Assembly (NCBI RefSeq): GCF_014873145.1 | Contig: NZ_JADBEK010000001.1 | Location: forward strand, 5,766,001 to 5,830,000 | Reading direction: 5' to 3' | Source: Nonomuraea angiospora | GTDB taxonomy: Bacteria > Actinomycetota > Actinomycetes > Streptosporangiales > Streptosporangiaceae | DNA length: 64,000 bases | The notes under the pieces: model-generated | Seen by the model: only the letters and a program-made list of their open reading frames with translations | Database searches by the model: none | What the model was told of the DNA's origin: nothing | Part shown: piece by piece, positions 57,701 through 64,000 of the stretch | Numbering within the stretch: position 1 is the stretch's first letter | Layout of the letters: the number at the start of each line of letters is the position of its first letter | Made by a program: the position numbers and the translations under genes

Positions 57701-60700
57701 CCGGTACGGGTGCCGCGCAGCGAGCCGGGCTCGATCCGGCCGTGCTCGATCGCCTCCCACGACGCTTCGAGCAGGACCCGCTGCTGCGGGTCCATGGCCA
57801 GGGCCTCGCGCGGGCTGATGCCGAAGAACTCGGGGTCGAACTCGGCCGCGTCACGCAGGAAGCCGCCTTCCCGTACGTACGAGGCGAGCTGGGCCTCGGG
57901 GTCCGGGTCGTAGATCCCCTCGACGTCCCAGCCGCGGTCGTCCGGGAGGAGCGAGATCGCGTCCCCGCCCTCGGCGACCAGCCGCCAGAGGTCGTCGGCG
58001 TTGGTCACGCCGCCGGGCATCCGGCAGCTCATCCCGACGATCACGATCGGGTCGTCGGAGACCGGCCCGCGGCTCTCGCCGGTGGGCCCGGCCTCCGTCC
58101 GGGTGCCCAGGATCTCGCCGCGTACCAGGGTCGCGAGCGCCTTGACGTTCGGGTAGTCGAAGACCACGGTCGCCGGGAGCCGCACGCCCAGCGCGGCGTT
58201 GAGCCTGCCGCGCAGCTCGACCGCGGTGACCGAGTCGAAGCCGAGGTCTCTGAAGGCCCGGTCCACCTCCACCTCGCCGGGGGCGTACCCGAGCACGGCG
58301 GCCACCTGCTCGCGCACCTGCGCGACCAGCAGCCGGTCCTGCTCGTCCGCGCTCAGCGGGAGCAGCTTCGCGCGCAGCTCGGAGGTCTCGGAGTCGGTCT
58401 CCGCCTCCTTCCGCAGCGCCGCCACGGCCTCCGGGACGCCGTCGAGGAGGGGCCGCCGCCGGGCGGCGGTGAAGACGGGGAAGAAGCGTTCCCAGTCGAC
58501 GTCGGCGACGACCAGGTTGGTCTCGCCGTCGTCCAGGGCCTGCCGCAGGGCGTCGATGGCCAGGCCGGCGTCCATGTAGCGGACGCCGGTCCTGCGGGCG
58601 TCCTCCTCGTCGAGGAGCGTGGTCATGCCGCCGCCCGCGGCGTCCCAGAAGCCCCAGGCGACGGCCGTGGCGGCGAGGCCGCGGGAGCGGCGGTGCGCGG
58701 CCAGCGCGTCGAGGTAGGCGTTGCCGGCGGCGTACGCGCCGTTCAGGGCGCCGCCCCAGACGCCGGCGCCGGACGAGAACAGCACGAACGCGTCGAGCGG
58801 CCCGTCGAAGGCGGCGTCCAGGTTGGCGGCCCCGACGATCTTGGCTTGGGTGGCGTCGGCCAGTTCGTCGCGTCCGAGCCGGGTGAGGGGCTGCATGTGG
58901 GGCACGCCCGCGGTGTGGAAGACCGATCGGACGGGGGCGTCGGCCTCGATCTCGCGGACCAGGGCCGCGAGCGCGTCGCGGTCGGCCACGTCGCACCTGG
59001 ACACCGTCACCCGCGCGCCGAGCTCCTGGAGTTCGGCCACGAGCGCGGCGGCGCCGGGGGCGTCGGCGCCGCGCCGGCTGGTGAGCACGAGGTGCTCGGC
59101 GCCGTCGCGGGCCAGCCACCGCGCGACGTTCGCGCCCAGTCCGCCGGTGCCGCCGGTGATCAGTACGGTCCCGCGGGCCCGCCAGCGCTCGGCCGAGTCG
59201 GTCCGCGCCCTGGGCGCCCTGGACAGGCGGCGGGCGAAGATCCCCGACGCGCGGACGGCGAGCTGGTCCTCTTCCTCGATCCCGGCGAGCACGGTGACCA
59301 GGCGGGCCAGGACGCGCTGGTCGAGCGTCTCCGGCAGGTCGACGAGACCGCCCCAGCGGGCGGGGTGCTCCAGGCCGAGGACCCGGCCGAGCCCGGAGAC
59401 CGCGGCCTGCTCCGGGTCGCGGACCGGGTCGGCCCGGCTGACGCTCTCGGCGCCGTCGGTGGCGATCCAGAGCGGCGCCGCCACGCCGGCGTCGTCCATG
59501 GCCTGGATCAGCGTGACCGTCCGGGGCAGGTCGCAGTGGAGGGCGAGCACGCCGGCCGGCGCCTCGTCCCCGCCCAGCAGCGCGGCGAGGCCGTCCCTGC
59601 CGGTGTCGGCGGTGACCTCCAGGACCTCGCACCGGGCTCCGTGCCGTTCGAGCGCCCCGGCGACGCAGGCCACCGCGTCGCCGCCGGCCCGCTCCGCCGG
59701 GACGACGACGCGCCAGGTGCCCGACAGCGCGGGCGGCTTCCCGCCGGGCGCGCCGACGGGCGTCCAGGTGACGCGGTACCGCCAGGAGTCGAGCACGTCC
59801 TGGTCGCGCCGCCGGCGCCGCCAGGACGACAGCGCCGGCAGGATGGCGGCCAGCGGGGAACCGTCCTCGATGCCGAGGGTGGCGGCCAGCGCGGCCACGT
59901 CCTCGCGTTCGACCGCGGCCCAGAACTCGGGGTCGACGGAGCCGTCGGGCGCCTGCTCGGCCGGGGCGGCGCCGGGCATGAACCAGAAGCGCTTGCGCTG
60001 GAAGGCGTACGTGGGCAGGTCGACGCGCTGGGGGACGGCGTCGGCGAAGTAGGCGTCCCAGTCGACGGCGACGCCCCGGCAGTGCAGCCGGCCGACGGCC
60101 TCCACGAAGGCGCGGGCCTCGTCGCGGTCCTTGCGGGTGGCGCTGACGAAGAACGCGGCGTCGTCGCCGTCGAGCGTCTGCCTGGCCAGGCTGGTCAGCA
60201 CCCCGTCCGGGCCGACCTCCACGAACACGGTGGCGCCGCCGGCCCTGGCGGTGGCGACGGCGTCGGCGAAGCGCACCGCCCGGCGGACGTGGTCCACCCA
60301 GTAGCCCGGGTCGGCGAGCTGGCCGGGCTGCGCCTTCTGCCCGGTCACGTCGGAGATGATGGGAATGGCGGGCTCGCCGTACGTGAGGGACTCCGCGACC
60401 TGCCGGAACTCCTCCAGCATCGGCTCGACGAGCGGCGAGTGGAACGCGTGTGAGACGCGCAGCCGGCGGGTGCGCACCTGCCGCACCTCAAGTTCCTGCG
60501 CGATCTCGTCGAGGTCGGCGGCGGCGCCGGAGACGACGACCGCGCCCGGCGCGTTGACGGCGGCGATCCCGGCCCGGTCCGCACGCCCCGCCAGCAGCGG
60601 GAGGACCTGCTCCTCCGGGGCGGCGACGGCGAGCATGGCGCCGCCCGCGGGCAGCGCCTGCATCAGCCGGGCCCGCGCGGCGACCAGCGCGCAGGCGTCG

Positions 60701-62649
60701 CCGAGCGAGAGCACCCCCGCGACGTGCGCGGCGGCGAGCTCGCCGACCGAGTGCCCGGCGAGCACGTCGGCCTCGATGCCCAGCGAGGTCAGCAACCGGT
60801 ACAGGGCGACCTCGAAGGCGAACAGGGCGGGCTGGGTCATGCCCGTCTCGTCCAGCACCCCGTCGGGGTCGGTGAACATGACGTCCCTGATGGGGTGCGG
60901 CAGCAGCGGGTCCAGGACCTTGCAGACGTCTTCGAGCGCGGCGGCGAACACCGGGAACGCCTGGGCGAGCGCGGCGCCCATGCCTGCCCGCTGGCTGCCC
61001 TGCCCGGCGAACAGGAAGGCGATCCTGCCTCCCGCCCCGGAGCCCGTGACGGCGGTGGCGCCGTCGGCCAGCGACCGGAGACCGGCCAGGAGCTCGTCCC
61101 GGGTCTCCCCCACGATCACGGCGCGCTGGTCCAGCGCGGCCCGGCCGGTCGCCAGCGACCAGCCGACGTCCTCGACGCGCAGGTCCGGCCGCGCGGCCAC
61201 CCACGTCCCGAGCCGGTCGGCCTGCGCGGCCAGCGCCTGCCCGTCCCTGGCGGAGACCGTCCAGGGCACCAGTGGCAGGTTCAGCCCGGCCTGCTCGGCG
61301 GTGTCGTCCTGCTCGGCGGGCGTCTCTTCGAGGATCAGGTGGGCGTTGGTGCCGCTGAAGCCGAAGGCCGAGACGGCGGCGCGGCGGGGCGCCTCGCCGG
61401 ACTCCCACGGCCGGGGTTCGGTGAGCAGCTCGACGGCGCCGGCCGACCAGTCCACGTGCGTGGACGGCTCGTCCACGTGCAGGGTGCGCGGCAGCGTCTC
61501 GTTGCGCAGCGCCATCACCATCTTGATCACGCCGCCGACGCCGGCGGCGGCCTGGGCGTGGCCGATGTTCGACTTCAGCGAGCCCAGCCACAGAGGCTGG
61601 TCCCGCTCCTGCCCGTACGCGGTGATGAGCGCCTGGGCCTCGATCGGGTCACCCAGGGTGGTGCCGGTGCCGTGCCCCTCCACCGCGTCCACCTGCGAGG
61701 GCGACAGGCCGGCGTCGGCCAGCGCCTCCCTGATCACCCGGATCTGGGAGGGGCCGTTCGGCGCGGACAGCCCGTTGCTGGCGCCGTCCTGGTTGACCGC
61801 GCTGCCGCGGATGACCGCGAGGACGTGGTGCCCGTTCTCCCGCGCGTCCGACAGGCGTTCCAGCAGCAGCACCCCGACGCCCTCGCTCCAGCCGGTGCCG
61901 TTCGCCGCGTCGGCGAAGGACTTGCAGCGGCCGTCGGCCGACAGGCCCCGCTGCTGGGAGAACTCGATGAAGGTGTTCGGGGTCGCCATCACCGTCACGC
62001 CGCCGGCCAGCGCCAGCGAGCACTCGCCGCGCCGCAGCGCCTGCGCCGCCAGGTGCAGCGCCACCAGCGACGACGAGCAGGCCGTGTCGACCGAGATCGC
62101 CGGGCCCTCCAGGCCGAGCGCGTACGCCACGCGGCCGGAGACCACGCTGCCGAGCGCCTCGGCGCGGAAGTAGTCGTGGTACATGACGCCGGCGTAGACG
62201 CCGGTCCGGCTGCCGCGCACGGAGTTCGCGTCGATGCCGGCGCGCTCGAACGCCTCCCAGCACGACTCCAGGAACATCCGCTGCTGCGGGTCGGTCCCGA
62301 ACGCCTCACGCGGCGAGATCGCGAAGAAGCCGGCGTCGAAGTCGGCCGCGTCGTAGACGAAGCCGCCCGTCCTGGCCGTGGTCGTGCCCGGATTGTCCGG
62401 GTCGGGGTGGTAGAGGTTCTCGTCCCAGCCCCGGTCGGTGGGGAACTCGGAGATCGCGTCCACGCCGTCGGCGACGAGCCGCCACAGCTCCTCGGGCGAG
62501 GTGACCCCGCCCGGGTAGCGGCAGGCCATGCCGACGATCGCGATCGGCTCGTGCTCCCGGCCCTGGATCTCCCGCAGTTGCTGCCTGGTTTGGTGCAGGT
62601 CGGCCGTGACCCGCTTCAGGTAGCCCCGGAGCTTGTCTTCGTTTGCCAT
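51772..62649 (-). CDS. Two-module type I PKS with a fully reducing second module
   Basis: 3625 aa. An N-terminal docking helix (about 1-30, YLKRVTADL) is followed by KS-AT-KR-ACP and KS-AT-DH-ER-KR-ACP, then a helical C-terminal docking tail (about 3540-3625, ending [12 protein letters not shown]). First module: KS Cys191, AT GHSVGE (Ser634) and HAFH (from 734) for malonyl, KR without LDD (TAGVPHM) and with Tyr1306 in GAYAAGN, so A-type; ACP Ser1473. Second module: KS Cys1705, AT GHSQGE (Ser2133) and YASH (from 2226) for methylmalonyl, DH His2430, ER with AAAGGVG near 3007 and Tyr2921 (DMYPG, usually a 2S methyl), B-type KR Tyr3331, ACP Ser3502. Together they add CH(OH)-CH2 and then CH2-CH(CH3). 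The tail and N-terminus are of the type that pairs with the flanking PKS proteins, so chain order partial PKS, this protein, 3151-aa PKS is likely. Confidence 0.95.
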   Translation of the reverse strand: MANEDKLRGYLKRVTADLHQTRQQLREIQGREHEPIAIVGMACRYPGGVTSPEELWRLVADGVDAISEFPTDRGWDENLYHPDPDNPGTTTARTGGFVYDAADFDAGFFAISPREAFGTDPQQRMFLESCWEAFERAGIDANSVRGSRTGVYAGVMYHDYFRAEALGSVVSGRVAYALGLEGPAISVDTACSSSLVALHLAAQALRRGECSLALAGGVTVMATPNTFIEFSQQRGLSADGRCKSFADAANGTGWSEGVGVLLLERLSDARENGHHVLAVIRGSAVNQDGASNGLSAPNGPSQIRVIREALADAGLSPSQVDAVEGHGTGTTLGDPIEAQALITAYGQERDQPLWLGSLKSNIGHAQAAAGVGGVIKMVMALRNETLPRTLHVDEPSTHVDWSAGAVELLTEPRPWESGEAPRRAAVSAFGFSGTNAHLILEETPAEQDDTAEQAGLNLPLVPWTVSARDGQALAAQADRLGTWVAARPDLRVEDVGWSLATGRAALDQRAVIVGETRDELLAGLRSLADGATAVTGSGAGGRIAFLFAGQGSQRAGMGAALAQAFPVFAAALEDVCKVLDPLLPHPIRDVMFTDPDGVLDETGMTQPALFAFEVALYRLLTSLGIEADVLAGHSVGELAAAHVAGVLSLGDACALVAARARLMQALPAGGAMLAVAAPEEQVLPLLAGRADRAGIAAVNAPGAVVVSGAAADLDEIAQELEVRQVRTRRLRVSHAFHSPLVEPMLEEFRQVAESLTYGEPAIPIISDVTGQKAQPGQLADPGYWVDHVRRAVRFADAVATARAGGATVFVEVGPDGVLTSLARQTLDGDDAAFFVSATRKDRDEARAFVEAVGRLHCRGVAVDWDAYFADAVPQRVDLPTYAFQRKRFWFMPGAAPAEQAPDGSVDPEFWAAVEREDVAALAATLGIEDGSPLAAILPALSSWRRRRRDQDVLDSWRYRVTWTPVGAPGGKPPALSGTWRVVVPAERAGGDAVACVAGALERHGARCEVLEVTADTGRDGLAALLGGDEAPAGVLALHCDLPRTVTLIQAMDDAGVAAPLWIATDGAESVSRADPVRDPEQAAVSGLGRVLGLEHPARWGGLVDLPETLDQRVLARLVTVLAGIEEEDQLAVRASGIFARRLSRAPRARTDSAERWRARGTVLITGGTGGLGANVARWLARDGAEHLVLTSRRGADAPGAAALVAELQELGARVTVSRCDVADRDALAALVREIEADAPVRSVFHTAGVPHMQPLTRLGRDELADATQAKIVGAANLDAAFDGPLDAFVLFSSGAGVWGGALNGAYAAGNAYLDALAAHRRSRGLAATAVAWGFWDAAGGGMTTLLDEEDARRTGVRYMDAGLAIDALRQALDDGETNLVVADVDWERFFPVFTAARRRPLLDGVPEAVAALRKEAETDSETSELRAKLLPLSADEQDRLLVAQVREQVAAVLGYAPGEVEVDRAFRDLGFDSVTAVELRGRLNAALGVRLPATVVFDYPNVKALATLVRGEILGTRTEAGPTGESRGPVSDDPIVIVGMSCRMPGGVTNADDLWRLVAEGGDAISLLPDDRGWDVEGIYDPDPEAQLASYVREGGFLRDAAEFDPEFFGISPREALAMDPQQRVLLEASWEAIEHGRIEPGSLRGTRTGVFVGAAYEEYGRHSDQVPLESVGHLVTGTLSSIASGRVAYALGLEGPAVTVDTACSSSLVALHLAAQALRNGDCDLALAGGVTVMCTPLGFIGFSLQGALARDGRCKPFAGAADGFALSEGVGMLLVERLSDARRNGHPVLAVVKGSAINQDGASNGLTAPNGPSQQRVIRQALANAGLSGAEVDVVEAHGTGTTLGDPIEAQALIATYGQERDQPLWLGSVKSNIGHTQAAAGVAGVIKMVMAMRHGLLPRTLHVDEPSPHVDWSAGAVELLTEARPWDVQDRPRRAAVSSFGISGTNAHVIIEQVPGTDEEPEPVDGPPVVPWVLSGRSAEALRAQAGRLADAVAGVRPVDVGWSLLGRSVFDHRAVVLGADREELLGEGAVRGVAGPLGKTVFVFPGQGSQWLGMGVELLDESPVFAARMAECEAALSEFVDWSLTGVLRGQEGLDRVDVVQPVLWAVMVSLAEVWRSLGVVPAAVVGHSQGEIAAAVVAGALSLRDGARVVALRSQAIVALAGQGGMASIPLPASEVAVDDRISIAAVNGPSSTVVSGDADAIEEFLARYDTARARRIEVDYASHSAHVEAIEEELARLLAPVTPQAGEVPWYSTVRQCWLTGTEVDAAYWYENLRRTVWLEPSVRALAEQGHGVFVEVSAHPVLTMAVQETVEDVLACGTLRRDDGGLRRLWTSAAELWVRGVNVDWARALEPFAPRTVDLPTYAFQHQHFWLEERTASAGDVGAAGLGAVGHPLLAAAVSLADADGVLLTGRLSLKTHPWLADHQVNGQVLLPGTAFVELAVRAGDEAGCDLLEELTLQAPLIVPERGAVQLQLAVGAPYEDGRRQLTVHTRPDGGAADDPWTCHATGVLAPEAAAPPAQETAAWPPEGAQPLPMTGLYDWLGAVGLGYGPTFQGLKAAWKRDQELFAEVALPEGTETGGFGLHPALLDAALHSVALDAATAEDGPRMPFAWTGVRLHATGATSIRVRLTPRGTDDVTLAVTDATGVPVAHVDSLILRPLPADLGAEQRAAGEDSLYTLEWAPVPAGEPAGEQRWAVIGDPSELAAAGIDAAAHAGLAELLAAGSVPEWVVVPLDGEPGPDLAAAVADRTCQVLELLQTWLAEEGFPASRLVLLTRGAVATTAEDEVPDLVNAGVWGLVRSAQSESPERVVVLDLDRDADSCRALPAALATGEAQLAIRQGTPYAPRLARPGADGALTPPAGAANWRLDVTTRGTLDDLALLPTPSAALAPGQVRISTKAMGLNFRDVLIALDMYPGDAPMGGEGAGVVIEVAGDVTTLAPGDRVMGIVDGFAREAVTDHRLLARIPDEWTFAQAASVPIAFVTAYHALVDLAGLQAGEALLVHAAAGGVGTAAVQLAHHLGAEVYGTASESKWDAVRELGVPAERIASSRTLEFARTFAPGVDVVLNSLAGEFVDASLGLLRPGGRFIEMGKTDVRDPAGLPSVRYQNFDLTLLGPARTGEILADIAALFARGALRLPPISTWDVRRAPDAFRYVAQARHIGKVVLTAPPALDPEGTVLVTGGTGALGALAARRLVTEHGVRHLVLASRRGPDAGGAAALEAELTGLGATVTVAACDAADRDALAALLASIPAEHPLTGVVSTAGVLDDGMISSLTPERVEAVMRPKVTAAANLHELTADLDLAQFILYSGAAGILGSPGQGNYAAANTFLDALAQHRRARGLAATSLAWGLWSPQSGSGMTGHLDEADLSRLSRSGMGALGLEEGLGLFDRALSVDEAALVPIHLDLATLRAGAAKGFGHPLFRGLVRISTRRVLAAETPLGDSLTDRLAALPEAERAPMLLDLVRGHVAAVLGFAGPESVEPGRAFKDLGFDSLTAVELRNRLKAVSGLRLPVSLIFDYPNAAALAGHLLEELAPPALSAEQQVLAELDRIEARLAVMAAECATAGEITARLEQLVFSWKERHQEAGATADDVAGQLSSATADEIISFIDSEFGLS
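52040..58060 (-). other. PKS module, KS-AT(methylmalonyl)-DH-ER-KR(B)-ACP
   Basis: Full reducing loop, and the only ER seen. All key motifs are intact: HxxxGxxxxP in DH, NFRDVL and GGVG in ER, LDD in KR. It gives a saturated CH2-CH(CH3) unit. Confidence 0.92.
55604..56646. repeat. Methylmalonyl AT cassette, copy 2
   Basis: Partner of 49171-50225, in the AT of the reducing module of the 3625-aa PKS. Confidence 0.88.
58061..62540 (-). other. PKS module, KS-AT(malonyl)-KR(A)-ACP
   Basis: The only A-type KR in the window; the others that are active are B-type. The KR shows VWGG and no His of the A2 type, so A1 is likely, with opposite hydroxyl stereochemistry. The AT-KR linker (FWAAVERED..., WRRRRRDQD) differs from the linkers of the polyene modules and resembles that of the last PKS module. 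Confidence 0.9.
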
Positions 62650-62680
62650 CGAACGTAGCCCTTCTGAGCCGCTGCAACTG

Positions 62681-64000
62681 TCAGGAGATCTCGAGCTCGT
62701 TGTCGATGAAGGCGAACATCTCGTCGTCGCTGGCAGACTCGAGCTGGTCCGCGACGTCCGACTCGCCCGTGCCGTTCAGGCCCGACAGGAGCTCTTTGAG
62801 GCGCGTGGTGAGCCTGGCGCGCACCGTGCTGTCCTCAGCGAGTGTGGTCAGTGAATCCTGGATCTGGTCCAGCTCCGCGAAGATCCGCAGGATGCCGGCC
62901 TCCCCGTCCGTCGCCCCGGCGTCGCCGAAGTACCCCATGAGGTGGTCGGTCAGGGCGACCGGGGTGGGGTAGTCGAAGACGAGGGTGGCGGGCAGCCGCA
63001 GGCCCGTGGCCCGGCCGAGCTGGTTGCGGAACTCGACCGCGGTCAGGGAGTCGAACCCGAGGTCCTGGAACGGGCGCTGCGGGTCGATGGCGGATCCGTC
63101 GGAGAACCCGAGGACGGCCGCCACCTGGCCGCGGACGGTGTCCGACAGCGCCGACCGGCGCTCGGCCGGCTCCATCGCGGACAGCCGCTCGGCCAGCCCG
63201 TCGGTGGTGCCCGCCCGCCGCATGGAGGTCCGCGCGCTGGCGCGGGCCTGGACGAAGCGGGCCGGGATGAGCAGGGACCGGCCGGACGTGACCGCGGTGT
63301 CGAACAGCTCCAGCCCGTCGGCCGCGGACAGCGGCGCCACGCCCATGCGCGCCAGCCGGCGCAGGTCGGCCTCGGTCAGCTCGCCGGACATGCCGCCCTG
63401 CTCCCACAGCCCCCAGGCCAGGGACGTGCCCGCCAGCCCTTCGGCGGCCCGCAGCTGGGCCAGCGCGTCGAGGAACGCGTTCGCCGCGGCGTAGTTGCCC
63501 TGACCGGCTCCTCCCAGCACCCCCGACATCGAGGAGAACAGCACGAACGCGGTCAGGTCGAGCCCTCGCGTCAGCTCGTGCAGGTGCCAGGCGGCGTCGG
63601 CCTTGGGCCGCAGGACCGTGTCGAGCCGCTCGCCCGACAGGGAGGTGATCACCCCGTCGTCCAGCACACCTGCCGTGTGCACGACGCCGGTCAGCGAGTC
63701 CGCCACCCAGGCGACCGCCGCCGCCAGCGCCTCGCGGTCGGCGACATCGCAGGCGGCCACCTCCACCTCGGCACCCAGCTCCGAGAGCTCGGCGACCAGC
63801 TCGGCCGCGCCCGGCGCACCCAAGCCACGACGGCTCACCAGCACCAACCGCCTGACCCCGTGCTCGGTGACCAGGTGCCGGGCCACCAGCGCACCCAGCC
63901 CGCCCGTGCCACCGGTGACCAGCACCGTGCCGTCCGGCCCGAACACCGGACCCCGATCCTCCAGCTCCGTGACCCGGCCCAGCCGGGGCACCCAGAGCTC
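62681..64000 (-). CDS. Type I PKS C-terminal fragment, KR(B)-ACP-docking tail, 5' end outside the window
   Basis: The last 439 residues of a PKS whose start lies beyond the right edge. It holds a KR with GGTGGLG, LDD (TAGVLDD) and the SSMSGV / GNYAAAN catalytic set, so an active B-type reductase. An ACP with GFDSL follows, then a helical C-terminal docking tail ending [14 protein letters not shown]. The tail is the type that pairs with N-terminal helices such as that of the next gene, 31 bases downstream. Whether this module also has a DH, which would change a hydroxyl into an alkene, cannot be seen. The protein probably acts just before the 3625-aa PKS. Confidence 0.93.
   Translation of the reverse strand, partial: ELWVPRLGRVTELEDRGPVFGPDGTVLVTGGTGGLGALVARHLVTEHGVRRLVLVSRRGLGAPGAAELVAELSELGAEVEVAACDVADREALAAAVAWVADSLTGVVHTAGVLDDGVITSLSGERLDTVLRPKADAAWHLHELTRGLDLTAFVLFSSMSGVLGGAGQGNYAAANAFLDALAQLRAAEGLAGTSLAWGLWEQGGMSGELTEADLRRLARMGVAPLSAADGLELFDTAVTSGRSLLIPARFVQARASARTSMRRAGTTDGLAERLSAMEPAERRSALSDTVRGQVAAVLGFSDGSAIDPQRPFQDLGFDSLTAVEFRNQLGRATGLRLPATLVFDYPTPVALTDHLMGYFGDAGATDGEAGILRIFAELDQIQDSLTTLAEDSTVRARLTTRLKELLSGLNGTGESDVADQLESASDDEMFAFIDNELEIS

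Overview
This window is the interior of a very large biosynthetic gene cluster from a high-GC actinomycete. That call rests on extreme G+C content, actinobacterial-style modular type I PKS and NRPS proteins, and translationally coupled genes. The genus cannot be fixed from the sequence. All twelve genes lie on the minus strand. Both ends are open: an NRPS gene runs off the left edge and a PKS gene runs in from the right edge. No regulator, transposase, tRNA, rRNA or CRISPR array was seen, and no stretch over 300 bases lacks a gene. The longest gap is 37311-37487.

Layout in transcription order (right to left): the C-terminal end of a PKS (62681->64000); a two-module PKS of 3625 aa; a two-module PKS of 3151 aa; an aryl-AMP ligase; an isochorismate synthase; an ABC ATPase and permease pair; two hairpins that probably end that transcript; a gap with a likely promoter; a small FG-GAP/VCBS-repeat protein; a giant 9134-aa PKS (loading module plus five extension modules); an alpha/beta-hydrolase with a Cys-Asp-His triad; a single-module NRPS (C-A-PCP); and the start of an aryl-carrier NRPS (ArCP-Cy-A-PCP-Cy-A...).

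The first reading is a polyketide tetramate line. The giant PKS starts with a decarboxylating KSQ and a malonyl-type AT (acetyl starter). It adds one hydroxyl-forming module and then four DH/KR modules, giving a conjugated tetraene segment. Later proteins, some outside the window, extend the chain. The last four modules seen are: malonyl with A-type KR; methylmalonyl fully reduced; methylmalonyl DH/KR; malonyl with a dead KR. The last step leaves a beta-ketoacyl chain. The separate C-A-PCP has a glycine-type code (DILQLGVIWK), and the Cys-triad hydrolase next to it matches the TrdC/NcmC/SlgL/KirHI Dieckmann cyclases. Together these predict a glycine-derived 3-acyl tetramic acid whose acyl end is CO-C(CH3)=CH-CH(CH3)-CH2-CH2-CH(OH)-.

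The second reading is an aryl-thiazoline line in the same gene string. Isochorismate synthase, an aryl-AMP ligase with an unusual pocket, and ArCP-Cy-A(Cys, DLYNLSLIWK)-PCP-Cy-A form the core of a pyochelin/thiazostatin-like pathway. Whether the two lines make two products or one conjugate cannot be settled here. This interleaving, the unexplained FG-GAP protein and the divergent aryl-acid pocket are the main points of interest.
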